A DNA stretch of 64,000 nt from contig NZ_SLZK01000001.1 in assembly GCF_004341105.1 (NCBI RefSeq), forward strand, positions 1 to 64,000, written 5' to 3'. A program made the translations under genes and the position numbers. This DNA comes from Rhizobium sp. BK418. GTDB lineage: Bacteria > Pseudomonadota > Alphaproteobacteria > Rhizobiales > Rhizobiaceae. Of this stretch, positions 7,478 to 17,253 are shown piece by piece. Position 1 is the first letter of the stretch. The number at the start of each line of letters is the position of its first letter. The notes beneath the pieces were generated by a model that saw nothing but the letters and a program-made list of their open reading frames with translations, searched no databases and was not told where the DNA came from.

Positions 7478-10438
7478 ATGCTGACGAAATCGAAGCACGG
7501 GCTGAAGGATGTCACCGAAGGACTTCTGCGGCCGTTGAACCAGACGGAACTGAAAGCGGCGCTGGTTGACCTGCAGGATATCGGCAAGAGTGAGCCTGTC
7601 GTCGCCAACATGCTGAAGACCGAGGGGCCGCTCCGCGATTTCGTCACCGCCGCTTTGACGCTTTCTCCCTATTTGCGCGAGATCGCCAATCTCGATCCGG
7701 CTATCCTCGTCTCAGCCATCACCGATCCACTGGAGCCGCAGATCGAGGCGCTGATTTCAGAAGCGCGCGACTGCTGGAAGCCTGACAGTGAAGGAAGCGC
7801 GCCGAACGAAGGCCAGGTGATGACGAGATTGCGCATCGTCAAGCGCAGGGTGGCCTTCCTCGTCGCCCTTGCAGATCTCGCCCGCATCTTCGACGGTCGG
7901 GCGACGACCGGCTGGCTCAGCGAACTAGCCGAGGCTTCGGTAGCGGCCGCTATCGATCACTTGCTGCTCGCCACGCATGAAAGCGGTAAGCTGAAACTGA
8001 GCAATGTAGCAGACCCAAGCGAAGGCTCCGGCTTGATCGTTCTCGGCATGGGCAAGCTCGGCGCCTTCGAGCTCAACTACTCCTCCGATATCGACCTCGT
8101 TGTCTTCTTCGACGAAGAGGCCGGCATCGTGCCCGATCCCGATGATGCGATCGAGATCTTCCCGCGCATGATGCGGCGGCTGGTGCGCATCCTGCAGGAA
8201 CGCACGGCGGATGGTTATGTCTTTCGCACCGATCTTCGGCTGCGGCCCGACCCAGGCTCGACACCGCTCGCCATCCCTGTCGATGCCGCCATGATCTATT
8301 ATGAGGGCAGGGGGCAGAACTGGGAGCGGGCGGCCTTCATCAAGGCCCGCGCAGTTGCCGGCGATATCGCAGCCGGCGAGCAATTCCTGCGCGGCCTCGT
8401 CCCCTTCGTCTTCCGCAAATATCTCGATTATGCGGCGATTGCCGATATCCATTCCATCAAGCGGCAGATCCACGCCCACAAGGGCCATGGCGCGATCGCC
8501 GTGAAGGGCCACAACGTCAAGCTCGGGCGCGGCGGCATCCGCGAGATCGAATTCTTCGTGCAGACCCAGCAGCTGATCGCCGGCGGCCGCATGCCGGCCC
8601 TGCGTTCCCGTGTGACGGAGGAGACGCTCGCCGAACTCACGGCGGCGAAGTGGATCGACGCGCAGACGCGCGACGAGCTGACGGAGGCCTATTGGTTCCT
8701 GAGGGACGTCGAACACCGCATCCAGATGGTGCGCGACGAGCAGACCCATCTCCTGCCGGAAACCGACGCGGAGCTGAAGCGTATCGCCTTCATGATGGGT
8801 TTTACCGATACGCCGAGCTTTTCCGAGCGGCTGGTGGAGGTCTTGAAGACCGTCGAACGTCGCTACGCCGATCTCTTCGAACAGGAAACCAAACTCTCCG
8901 TTGGGACGGGCAATCTCGTCTTCACCGGCCAGGGTGACGATCCCGATACACTGGAGACGCTGAAGAAGCTCGGCTTCGAACGCCCTTCGGATATTTCCCG
9001 CGTTATCCGCACCTGGCATTACGGCCGCTATCGCGCCACGCAATCGGTCGAGGCGCGCGAACGTCTGACGGAGCTGGCGCCCGAGCTCCTGCGCGTCTTC
9101 GGCGAAAGCAAGCGGGCGGACGAGGCGCTGCTGCGCTTCGACAGCTTCATTTCCGGCCTGCCATCCGGCATTCAGCTCTTCTCGCTGCTTGGCAGCAATC
9201 CGGCCCTGCTGTCCCTCATCGTCAACATCATGTCCTCGGCACCGAAGCTGGCGGAGGTCATTGCGGCGCGGCCGCATGTCTTTGACGGCATGCTCGATCC
9301 CGGCTTGATGGCCGAGCTTCCGACGCGCGATTATCTCGGCGAGCGGCTGAAGGCCTCGCTCGTGCAGGCGCGGCATTATGAAGAGGTGCTGGATCGGCTG
9401 CGCATCTTTGCATCCGAACAGCGCTTCCTGATCGGCATCCGCCTGCTGACAGGCTCGATCAACGGCGACATGGCCTCGCGCGCCTTCACCCATCTGGCCG
9501 ACCTTATCATCGAAGCCGCGCTCAATGCGGTCATGAACGAGATACGAACGGTCCATGGCGATTACCCGGGCGGGCGCATCGCCATTGCCGGCATGGGCAA
9601 GCTCGGCAGTTTTGAGTTGACGGCGGGCTCCGACATCGACCTCATCCTGCTCTACGATTACGACGACGCGTCAGCCGAATCCGATGGCGCAAAGCCGCTC
9701 GACGCGACACGCTACTTCACCCGCATCACCCAGCGCCTGATCGCCGCTTTCTCCGCTCCGACAGCGGAAGGCGTGCTCTATGAAGTCGACATGCGCCTTC
9801 GCCCCTCCGGCAACAAGGGACCGGTCGCCACCCGCATCAATGCCTTCGGTAAGTACCAGCGCGAAGAGGCCTGGACCTGGGAACACATGGCGCTCTCCCG
9901 CGCCCGGCTGATTTGCGGCGATCCGAGTCTGATCGGCGAGGCCGAAGACATCATTGCCGACGTCCTGTCGAAAAAGCGCGATGTCGCCAAAGTCGCCCAT
10001 GACGTTGCCGAGATGCGTGAGCTGATCGAAAAGGAGAAGGCGCCGGAAAATGGCTGGGATCTGAAGCTCATTCCGGGCGGTGTGGTTGATATCGAATTCA
10101 TCGCCCAATATCTGGCGCTGATCGCCCCGGCAAAGGGTGTTGATACAAGGGTGAACGGCCTCACCACAGGGGCGGCGCTGAAAGCGCTGGGTTCTGGCCT
10201 GATGGCCTCCGCCGATTTGGACACCTGCCTGGAAGCCTTCGCGCTTTACACCGAGCTTTCACAGCTTATCCGCCTATGTATTGACGGCCCGTTCGATCCA
10301 AAGGACGCGCCGGCCGGCCTCATTGAACTCGTCTGCCGTGCTGGAGATTGCCCGGATATCAAGACACTCGAAGGTGAGGTGAAGCGGCTTTCCAAGGCCG
10401 TCCGCAAGATTTTTCAGACGGTGGTGAAGGTCGTCTAA
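7478..10438 (+). CDS. glnE: Bifunctional glutamine synthetase adenylyltransferase/adenylyl-removing enzyme
   Basis: 986-residue GlnE, which attaches AMP to and removes it from glutamine synthetase according to nitrogen status signalled by PII. It shows the expected duplicated nucleotidyltransferase layout: an N-terminal de-adenylylation domain with GMGKLGAFELNYSSDIDLVV (about 190-209) and a C-terminal adenylylation domain with GMGKLGSFELTAGSDIDLIL (about 705-724), each with the DxD metal site and each followed by a helical PII-uridylyltransferase-like region (for example GRGGIREIEFFVQ). GGGGAGAG precedes the ATG. Length is full. It converges on the PleC-like gene with only 5 bp between stops. 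Confidence 0.97.
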   Translation: MLTKSKHGLKDVTEGLLRPLNQTELKAALVDLQDIGKSEPVVANMLKTEGPLRDFVTAALTLSPYLREIANLDPAILVSAITDPLEPQIEALISEARDCWKPDSEGSAPNEGQVMTRLRIVKRRVAFLVALADLARIFDGRATTGWLSELAEASVAAAIDHLLLATHESGKLKLSNVADPSEGSGLIVLGMGKLGAFELNYSSDIDLVVFFDEEAGIVPDPDDAIEIFPRMMRRLVRILQERTADGYVFRTDLRLRPDPGSTPLAIPVDAAMIYYEGRGQNWERAAFIKARAVAGDIAAGEQFLRGLVPFVFRKYLDYAAIADIHSIKRQIHAHKGHGAIAVKGHNVKLGRGGIREIEFFVQTQQLIAGGRMPALRSRVTEETLAELTAAKWIDAQTRDELTEAYWFLRDVEHRIQMVRDEQTHLLPETDAELKRIAFMMGFTDTPSFSERLVEVLKTVERRYADLFEQETKLSVGTGNLVFTGQGDDPDTLETLKKLGFERPSDISRVIRTWHYGRYRATQSVEARERLTELAPELLRVFGESKRADEALLRFDSFISGLPSGIQLFSLLGSNPALLSLIVNIMSSAPKLAEVIAARPHVFDGMLDPGLMAELPTRDYLGERLKASLVQARHYEEVLDRLRIFASEQRFLIGIRLLTGSINGDMASRAFTHLADLIIEAALNAVMNEIRTVHGDYPGGRIAIAGMGKLGSFELTAGSDIDLILLYDYDDASAESDGAKPLDATRYFTRITQRLIAAFSAPTAEGVLYEVDMRLRPSGNKGPVATRINAFGKYQREEAWTWEHMALSRARLICGDPSLIGEAEDIIADVLSKKRDVAKVAHDVAEMRELIEKEKAPENGWDLKLIPGGVVDIEFIAQYLALIAPAKGVDTRVNGLTTGAALKALGSGLMASADLDTCLEAFALYTELSQLIRLCIDGPFDPKDAPAGLIELVCRAGDCPDIKTLEGEVKRLSKAVRKIFQTVVKVV

Positions 10439-10443
10439 CCATC

Positions 10444-12759
10444 TTAGGCGTGATCGGGGATACGCAGCAAGATTACCGTGCCGATGGATTCGCGAGAGCG
10501 GATCTTCATGCTGCCGCCGTGAAGATGGGTCAGCGACCGAGAAATGGCGAGTCCGAGGCCGGAACCGCCCTTGCTCTTAGCATACTGGCTTTGTACCTGC
10601 TCGAAGGGCTGGCCGATCTTGGTGAGCGCCGTCTGCGGAATGCCGATGCCGGTATCGGCGATGGTCACGACGACGCCATCGGCGACACGGCGGGTGCGAA
10701 CGGCAATGCGCCCGCCCTCGTTCGTGAACTTCACGGCGTTGGAGAGCAGGTTCAGCAGCACCTGCTTCATGGCGCGGCGATCGGCCATCAGTGTCATGCC
10801 CGAGCAGATGCGCTGTTCGATGACGATGTTCTTCTCGGCTGCCGGAATGGCGGTAAAGCGCAGGCTTTCCTCGATCAGTGGTGCGAGGTCGGTAGGCTCG
10901 CGCGACAGCAGCATATGGCCGGCCTCGATCTTCGACATGTCTAAGATGTCGTTGATGACATTCAGCAGATGCTTGCCGCTGTCGTGGATATCGCGGGCAT
11001 ATTCATAGTACTTGGCCGAGCCGAGGGGGCCGAACATCTGGTTCTGCAGGATTTCCGAGAAGCCGAGAATGGCGTTGAGCGGCGTGCGCAGCTCATGGGA
11101 CATGTTGGCGAGGAATTCCGATTTCGCCTTGTTGGCCGCTTCCGCGCGCTCCTTCTCCACGAGATAGTTGGAGTTGGCGGTGGAAAGCTCGGCCTTCTGC
11201 GTTTCCAGTGTCTGACGCGAGGCGGAGAGGTCGTTGATTGTCGCCATCAGGCGGCGCTCGGAGTCGCGCAGGCGATCCTGGTGTCGCTTCAGGAGCGTGA
11301 TATCGGTGCCGACGGACACGCGGCCGCCGTCGCGGGTGCGCCGTTCGTTGATCTGCAGCCAGCGTTCGTCGGCGAGTTGTACTTCCGTCGTGCGCGAATA
11401 GCCTGAACCATCGGCATCGGCGATACGCCGCTCGATGACCGGGCGCGCCGCAGCGGCATTGACCACCGAACGCTCGGTGCCAGGCACCAGCACGCTGTCC
11501 GGAAGCCCGTAGGCCTGCTGGAAATGCGCGTTGCACATGACGAGCCGATCGTTCTTGTCCCACAGCACGAAGGCTTCCGAGGTGCACTCGATGGCGTCGG
11601 CCAGTCGCTGGTCGGCCTCGGCGTAGCGCTGGGCGAGGCGATGTTGCTCGGTCACGTCCATTGCGATGCCGATCATGTGCACGCGGCCGGAATGGCTGCG
11701 GATGACCTGGGCGCGGGCGCGCATCCACACGTAATGGCCGGCCGCATGGCGCATACGGAAGATCTGGTCGACCTGGCCGGAGTTGCCATTGGCGACGGCG
11801 CGGGCGATCTCATGCAGCCCGTTATCTTCGGGGTGCATCAGGCGGGCCGCATCGGCAAATCGCATCGTCTTGTCGGAACCGGCAAGTCCGAGCATCTCGT
11901 ACATCGAGCGCGACCAGAAGAATTCGCGATTTTGGAAATCGAAATCCCAGAGGCCGCAGCGGCCGCGCGACAGCGCGGTCTCAACCCTGAGGTTCGATTC
12001 GAGGAAGATATCGTCGGCATCGCGCGCCCGCTTCACCTGCATGTAATAGGCGTAGAGGATGACCAGCAGGATGGAAGAAATGCCGGCAAACAGCGTGACG
12101 TTGAGCGTCAGCTCCTCGCGCCAGAGGCGGTTGATCTCGTTGAGCGAAGTGGCCGAGATGATGTAGCCGCCGGCCGATCCCATTAGGGCAATTTCGGCAT
12201 AATGCAGCTCGCCGCCGATGCTCGTCTCGATGACATCGGTGTGATCGCCGAAGCGGCGAATGGCGGAGATTTCGGGAAAGAGGCTCGAGACATCGGCGCC
12301 GACATAGGTGGCCCCTGCCGCCGTTGCCGCAAAGACCTTGCCGCTCGCCTGCACCAAAAGCACGAAGCCGCCGTTTTCCAGGCGGTCTTGCGGCAGGAAT
12401 TTCGCAAGCCGCGTCTGCGCTTCCATGGCATTGCCGCTATCGAAGAGATCGGTCGCATCGGCGAAGACGGCGGCCGCCGTCACGGCGGAAAGCGCCGTCG
12501 CGTGGCGGGCGGAAGCCTCCATGCGGCTGTATTCGCTGATCATGCCGAAGAAATGCGAGGCGGCCACGACTGCAAGGAAGGCGACGATCAGAACCGGAAT
12601 GGTACGCTTCAGCAGAAGCTCGGCCTTCGGCAGATGGCGCAGCAAGGGTTCAGGAGCGGTTGCGGCCTGCTCGGACAGACTGTCGCGCCAGGCTTTGAGC
12701 CCGGCAAAATCGACACGCAGCCGTCCTTCGGCCGCGGTTGCCCGCCGCACGTCCATCAT
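10444..12759 (-). CDS. pleC: PleC-like PAS-domain sensor histidine kinase
   Basis: 771-residue membrane histidine kinase. TM helices at 53-75 and 218-239 flank a periplasmic domain. Two PAS domains follow (about 270-375 and 385-500), the first ending in the typical MDVTEQ linker. A coiled coil leads to the HisKA domain with phospho-His555 (FLANMSHELRTPLNAILGFSE) and an ATPase domain with NLLSNAVKFT and GSGLGLAIS. The DHp helix 2 sequence DILDMSKIEAGH resembles the PleC/DivJ/PdhS family that controls DivK phosphorylation and polar development. The position between glnE and pepN is, from memory, that of rhizobial pleC. The specific name is likely, not proven. Confidence 0.7.
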   Translation of the reverse strand: MMDVRRATAAEGRLRVDFAGLKAWRDSLSEQAATAPEPLLRHLPKAELLLKRTIPVLIVAFLAVVAASHFFGMISEYSRMEASARHATALSAVTAAAVFADATDLFDSGNAMEAQTRLAKFLPQDRLENGGFVLLVQASGKVFAATAAGATYVGADVSSLFPEISAIRRFGDHTDVIETSIGGELHYAEIALMGSAGGYIISATSLNEINRLWREELTLNVTLFAGISSILLVILYAYYMQVKRARDADDIFLESNLRVETALSRGRCGLWDFDFQNREFFWSRSMYEMLGLAGSDKTMRFADAARLMHPEDNGLHEIARAVANGNSGQVDQIFRMRHAAGHYVWMRARAQVIRSHSGRVHMIGIAMDVTEQHRLAQRYAEADQRLADAIECTSEAFVLWDKNDRLVMCNAHFQQAYGLPDSVLVPGTERSVVNAAAARPVIERRIADADGSGYSRTTEVQLADERWLQINERRTRDGGRVSVGTDITLLKRHQDRLRDSERRLMATINDLSASRQTLETQKAELSTANSNYLVEKERAEAANKAKSEFLANMSHELRTPLNAILGFSEILQNQMFGPLGSAKYYEYARDIHDSGKHLLNVINDILDMSKIEAGHMLLSREPTDLAPLIEESLRFTAIPAAEKNIVIEQRICSGMTLMADRRAMKQVLLNLLSNAVKFTNEGGRIAVRTRRVADGVVVTIADTGIGIPQTALTKIGQPFEQVQSQYAKSKGGSGLGLAISRSLTHLHGGSMKIRSRESIGTVILLRIPDHA

Positions 12760-12781
12760 CTCTGAACCTTGTCCCTCGTGT

Positions 12782-12899
12782 GATTCGCGCGCCGCTCGCT
12801 CGAATTACACGTATGGAATCACGCGTGATTCGCCTTGTCCAGAGCTGGCGGTAAAAATTTGTCAACCATTTATAAACGCTGGTTTTTTCAGAGAGATTC
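12782..12899. promoter_or_regulatory. GANTC cluster and 16-bp palindrome upstream of the PleC-like gene
   Basis: Four GANTC sites (12782, 12816, 12827, 12895) lie within 118 bp upstream of the kinase start. Two of them form the arms of the perfect palindrome GAATCACGCGTGATTC at 12816-12831. GANTC is the target of the cell-cycle methylase CcrM in alphaproteobacteria; about 0.5 site would be expected in this length by chance. Methylation-dependent control is an inference. Confidence 0.5.
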
Positions 12900-12913
12900 G
12901 CTGATAGCACACA

Positions 12914-12941
12914 TGGCTGTCTTCGCGATGGAAGACAGCCA
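12914..12941 (-). terminator. Terminator hairpin after pepN
   Basis: An 11-bp perfect stem (TGGCTGTCTTC / GAAGACAGCCA) with a 6-nt GCGATG loop starts 24 bp beyond the pepN stop. There is no clear T tract on the minus strand, so it is a probable rather than certain intrinsic terminator. Confidence 0.55.
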
Positions 12942-12964
12942 GGCGGCAAATCAGTTGCGGCAAA

Positions 12965-15613
12965 TCACCCCTTGAGGGTGCGCTCGACGATATCGCGAAC
13001 ATCGGTCGAAAGGCTGGCTGATTTTTCGATCTCGGTTAGCGCCGCGCGTGCATGATCGGCGCGTGCCGGTTCCAGCGAACGCCAGGAGCGCATCGAGGTC
13101 AGCAGGCGTGCGGCGAGCTGCGGATTGCGCTGGTCGATATCGAGAATCTGATTCGCCAGGAACCGGTAGCCTTCCCCATCGGCGCGGCCGAAACCGGTTG
13201 GATTGCCGAAGGCGAAGGTGCCGACCAGCGAGCGTACGCGGTTCGGATTGGTGCGCTTGAAAAGCCCGTTTTCCATCAGTGCCTTGACGCGGCCGAGCGC
13301 GCTCGGTCCGGGAATGCCGGCCTGGATCGCAAACCACTTGTCGACGACGAGCGCATTTTCCTGAAAACGGCTGCGGAAGGTTTCGAGCGCCGTCTTGGCC
13401 TCCGCGCTGTCGGGGAAACGATGGGCGAGGATCGTCAGTGCGTGGCTGAGATCGGTCATGTTGTTGGCGCCGTCGAAGGCTGCCTTGGCGCGATCGGGAT
13501 TGTCCTCGGCATAGGAGAGGTAGGTCAGCGCAGCGTTGCGCAGTGCGCGGCGGCCGGCGCTCTTGGCATCCGGGCTGAATTCGCCTGATGTGATCATCGC
13601 GTCGTAAAGGGCGGCGAAAGTGGCTTTGCCGGCATCGGCGATCTGCTTCATGACGGCCTGACGTCCGGCATGCACGGCGTCGGGGTCGATATTGCTGCCG
13701 AGTTCGCGGGCAATGTCGGACTCGCTCGGCAGCGCCAGCGCCTGGGCGCGGAAGGCGGGCTCGAGACTTTCATCGGCGGCAGCCGCAATCAGCGTATCGA
13801 CGAAGGTCTGCTCGCAGACGATTGCCGCGCCCTCCCGGGCATCGCGGGCGGCCTTCAGGAGGTTCGGCAGCGCCAGATCGGTCAGCGCCTGCCAGCGGGC
13901 GAAATGATCTGTCTCGTAACGGGCGAGCAGCGCTAGATCGGCCGGGCTCTGGTCGAAATGCAGGTTGATAGGCGCGGAGAAGGAACGGTTGATCGAAACG
14001 ACCGGACGCGAGGCAACGCCGTGGAAGACGGCAGTTTGCGTGCGAGCGGTCAGATGCAGAACCTCGCCGGCATATTCCGCGCCATCGACGGAGGCGGGCT
14101 CGATCTTGGAGCCGTCCTCGGCAAAGAGCGCCAGGCTCAGCGGAATGTGCATCGGCTCCTTGGTCGGCTGACCGGGCGTGGCCGGGATCATCTGTTCGAG
14201 CGACAGGCTGAAGCTCTTGGCACCTGCATCATAGGTGCCGGATGCGGTCACCAGCGGCGTGCCTGCCTGATGATACCAGAGCGAGAACTGCGAGAGATCG
14301 CGACCGCTTGCATCCTCGAAGCACTTGACGAATTCCTCGATCGTGACGGCCTGGCCGTCATGGCGATCGAAATAGAGATCCATGCCCCTCTTGAAGGTCT
14401 CGCGGCCAAGCAGGGTCGCGATCATGCGCGTCACTTCGCTGCCCTTCTCATAGACCGTCGTCGTATAGAAGTTGTTGATCTCGCGATATTTGGTCGGGCG
14501 CACCGGATGGGCGAGGGGGCCGCCATCTTCCGGGAACTGCTCGGATTTCAGATGGCGCACTTCGGCAATGCGCTTGACCGGGCGCGAGCGCTGGTCGGAG
14601 GAGAATTCGTGGTCGCGATAAACGGTCAAGCCTTCCTTGAGGCAGAGCTGGAACCAGTCGCGGCAAGTGATGCGGTTGCCGGTCCAGTTATGGAAATACT
14701 CATGCGCGATGATCGCCTCGATATTGGCGTAGTCGGCATCGGTCGCCGTCTCGGGATCAGCGAGCACGTATTTGTCGTTGAAGATGTTGAGGCCCTTGTT
14801 CTCCATCGCCCCCATGTTGAAGTCGGAGACGGCGACGATCATGAAGATATCGAGATCGTATTCGCGGCCAAAGACGTCCTCGTCCCACTTCATCGAGCGT
14901 TTCAGCGCGTCCATCGCATAGGCCGCACGCGGCTCCTTGCCATGCTCGACATAGATCTTCAGCACGACCTCGCGGCCGGACATCGTGGTGAACGTATCTT
15001 CGACGACGCCGAGATCGCCGGCGACCAAGGCAAAGAGATAGCTCGGCTTCGGATGCGGGTCGAACCAGGCGGCGAAATGCTTGCCGGGGCCGTATCCGGC
15101 GCCACCGAGGAAATTGCCATTCGACAGCAGCAGCGGGTTGGCATCCTTGTCGGCGATGATGTTGACCGTATAGGGCGCCAGCACATCCGGCCGGTCGGGG
15201 AAATAGGTGATGCGGCGGAAGCCTTCGGCCTCGCACTGCGTGCAATAGATGCCGTTGGTGCGGTAAAGGCCCATCAGCTGGGTGTTGGCTTCGGGATTAA
15301 TCAGTGTCGTGACGGTGATTTCGAAAGGTACCGTTTCCGGCAGGTCGCGGATCGTGAGGCTCTCGGGCGTTGCCGTGTAGCGTTCCGGCGCCATTTCATT
15401 CTGGTCGACGAGCAGGCTGGTAAGCGTGAGTTCGTCGCCGTCGAGGATGAGGGGGGCCGAAGCGTCGGCGCCTTCGCGGCGGTGGAAGATCAGCCGTGCT
15501 TCCACTTTTGTTTCTGTCGGATCGAGTTCAAAGGTCAGGTCGACGCGTTCCAGCACGAAATCGGTTGGGCGGTAATCTGCCAGATTGATGACCTGGCCGG
15601 TATCTGTTCGCAT
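12965..15613 (-). CDS. pepN: Aminopeptidase N (M1 family)
   Basis: 882-residue zinc metallopeptidase that removes N-terminal residues from peptides in the cytoplasm. The substrate-anchoring motif GAMEN is near residue 270. The zinc site HEYFHNW has His304 and His308, with the third ligand Glu327 in LKEGLTVYRD. The long helical C-terminal domain of the E. coli-type enzyme is present, and the length matches the family (about 870-885). It is transcribed alone, with a hairpin behind it and about 180 bp to the next gene upstream. Confidence 0.96.
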   Translation of the reverse strand: MRTDTGQVINLADYRPTDFVLERVDLTFELDPTETKVEARLIFHRREGADASAPLILDGDELTLTSLLVDQNEMAPERYTATPESLTIRDLPETVPFEITVTTLINPEANTQLMGLYRTNGIYCTQCEAEGFRRITYFPDRPDVLAPYTVNIIADKDANPLLLSNGNFLGGAGYGPGKHFAAWFDPHPKPSYLFALVAGDLGVVEDTFTTMSGREVVLKIYVEHGKEPRAAYAMDALKRSMKWDEDVFGREYDLDIFMIVAVSDFNMGAMENKGLNIFNDKYVLADPETATDADYANIEAIIAHEYFHNWTGNRITCRDWFQLCLKEGLTVYRDHEFSSDQRSRPVKRIAEVRHLKSEQFPEDGGPLAHPVRPTKYREINNFYTTTVYEKGSEVTRMIATLLGRETFKRGMDLYFDRHDGQAVTIEEFVKCFEDASGRDLSQFSLWYHQAGTPLVTASGTYDAGAKSFSLSLEQMIPATPGQPTKEPMHIPLSLALFAEDGSKIEPASVDGAEYAGEVLHLTARTQTAVFHGVASRPVVSINRSFSAPINLHFDQSPADLALLARYETDHFARWQALTDLALPNLLKAARDAREGAAIVCEQTFVDTLIAAAADESLEPAFRAQALALPSESDIARELGSNIDPDAVHAGRQAVMKQIADAGKATFAALYDAMITSGEFSPDAKSAGRRALRNAALTYLSYAEDNPDRAKAAFDGANNMTDLSHALTILAHRFPDSAEAKTALETFRSRFQENALVVDKWFAIQAGIPGPSALGRVKALMENGLFKRTNPNRVRSLVGTFAFGNPTGFGRADGEGYRFLANQILDIDQRNPQLAARLLTSMRSWRSLEPARADHARAALTEIEKSASLSTDVRDIVERTLKG

Positions 15614-15796
15614 GTTCCGTGAAGACCTTTATTAGACAATGGCCGAATACAGAGGCGGGCGCACCCTGCTTAAATTCGGCGCCATAGTTACATTAAAGTC
15701 TGAACTAAAGTTAAAGCAAATTGGTCGTGAGCACGAAGTTCTCACCCAAATTATTATGTTCAATTTGTCGTGTCTGCAGCTGAAACGAGAAGTCTG

Positions 15797-16903
15797 CTAT
15801 TTGAGATTGAGGGCGGTCTTGATCTCGGCGTCGCTTTCCGTCTGCTGAACGACAACGCCATACCAGCCGAGCCCGTCATAATCCTCGTAACCGAGCGTGC
15901 GGGCGAAGGCGACGATCGAGCCGCTATTGTCGTAGTAGCTGCCCTTCGGCTGGCCCGTCTGGTTGGCGAGCGCGAAATGGGTGAAGAGCATGGCTGGATT
16001 GGTGCTGGCGATCACCCGGCTTGCGCCGTCGAGCAGCATGACGGTGGTTTTTTCGGCAAGCTGCGGCGGCAGGTTCGCTTCCTTCTCGACGATCGCCTGG
16101 CCCTGGTTCTGCCAGTCGAAATACACACCCAACGTACCCAAGAGCTTGCCATCGACCTTGCCCCCTTCGCGAATGCCGGTGGCGTAGACCAGCGCATGCC
16201 GCTGGTCGTGCAGAAGGCTCGGCTTTACGTCGTCGACAATATAGTCGTCGCCGGACGCGCAGCCTGCCGCAGCCCGGAACCATGGATCGCCGGCAAGCGA
16301 TGAACCCGATATCTTGCGACGGAAGTTGGGGTTGGCCGATGCGATCACCCGGCCGGAGAGATCGGTCATCACAAGATCAAGATAGACGGTATAGAAGCGG
16401 TTGATAGTGCCGAGCCGCTCGGCGGCGAAGGCGACACGATCCTTGTCCGGCTCCTGCAGCGCCTGCCAGAGCGCGGTATCCGTTGCCCACCAGCGCACGT
16501 CTGCAGTACGTTCGAAGAGGTTGCGCACGATGAGCTGGACCAGTGTCTGTGCGAGATCGGTCAGCCGCACGCCTTCCATCTCCGTGACCAGCGAATCCGC
16601 CATCGTACGGCTGAGGCCGATACGCCCGAGCACGTTGCTCTCGAACTTGCTGGTGATTTCAGTCGCGATCTGGGCCAGGCGCTGCACTTCGTTGGCGACG
16701 ACGGCAAAGCCCTTGCCGGTTTCGCCGGCGCGGGCCGCCTCGATCAGCGCATTGATGGCAAGCAGCTTGATCTGTTTGACGATGCTGGTGTTGTCGGTGC
16801 TGAACCGCTCCAGATCCGTGCTGATGCCGTCGGTCACGACACGCATCGAGCGGGGCGTTGCGTTCTGCGACCGGGCAATGATCTCTACGCTGAGTGGCTT
16901 CAT
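15797..16903 (-). CDS. Soluble chemoreceptor-like protein, signalling tip N-terminal to a Cache-like sensor
   Basis: 368-residue protein with no transmembrane segment or signal peptide. Residues about 45-78 carry the chemoreceptor hairpin tip ([20 protein letters not shown] followed by [11 protein letters not shown]), the CheA/CheW contact region. Residues about 120-360 resemble a double-Cache/PAS sensor ([32 protein letters not shown]). This order is the reverse of classical receptors, and the coiled coil is short, with no obvious methylation helices. AGGA precedes the ATG by 9 nt. It could be a cytosolic receptor or a non-chemotactic signalling protein. Family assignment is firm, role unknown. 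Confidence 0.8.
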   Translation of the reverse strand: MKPLSVEIIARSQNATPRSMRVVTDGISTDLERFSTDNTSIVKQIKLLAINALIEAARAGETGKGFAVVANEVQRLAQIATEITSKFESNVLGRIGLSRTMADSLVTEMEGVRLTDLAQTLVQLIVRNLFERTADVRWWATDTALWQALQEPDKDRVAFAAERLGTINRFYTVYLDLVMTDLSGRVIASANPNFRRKISGSSLAGDPWFRAAAGCASGDDYIVDDVKPSLLHDQRHALVYATGIREGGKVDGKLLGTLGVYFDWQNQGQAIVEKEANLPPQLAEKTTVMLLDGASRVIASTNPAMLFTHFALANQTGQPKGSYYDNSGSIVAFARTLGYEDYDGLGWYGVVVQQTESDAEIKTALNLK

Positions 16904-17253
16904 TTAAAAGGATCCTGAAAATGATCAGACGCGACTGGCTGCGAAAATGAATGCGGGATCTTTTGTATGATTAATTGACTGGAAAGATGCGGCTGCATGG
17001 TTTGCAACCGGTTAACGTCGTGGGTGCAAATGAGAACATTTTCGGGAGAATGAGCCTAAAACGTAAAGTTTTTTCATCAGCAACGGGAATTGCACAGAAA
17101 AGCGGCAGATAAAGAGCGGGTAAATACTTGCTACTTGATAGGTGCAGATTTTTTCCCGCCGGCGCAGTTCTTCGGTTACGATGAAAAAATCGTCCGCTGC
17201 GTTCGAGTCGAACGCGTCTCCCCGCTCGGCATGCCCGCATAAGAGCCTGGATC
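16904..17253. other. Divergent intergenic region (350 bp)
   Basis: Spacer between the chemoreceptor-like gene and the EamA transporter. It is AT-richer than the genes and must hold both promoters. I see no RNA gene or strong palindrome, and no convincing short coding frame. Confidence 0.6.

Noticed and set aside
7925..9556. 543-codon open frame antisense to glnE
   Set aside because: High GC content and codon bias create long antisense frames. The sense strand encodes a complete GlnE with both catalytic domains, while the antisense product has no recognisable domain.
13958..15622. 554-codon open frame antisense to pepN
   Set aside because: Same cause; the sense strand carries the full M1 aminopeptidase with GAMEN and HExxH motifs.
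15639..15848. 69-codon plus-strand frame between pepN and the chemoreceptor-like gene
   Set aside because: Overlaps the end of the chemoreceptor-like gene, has no ribosome site and no plausible domain.
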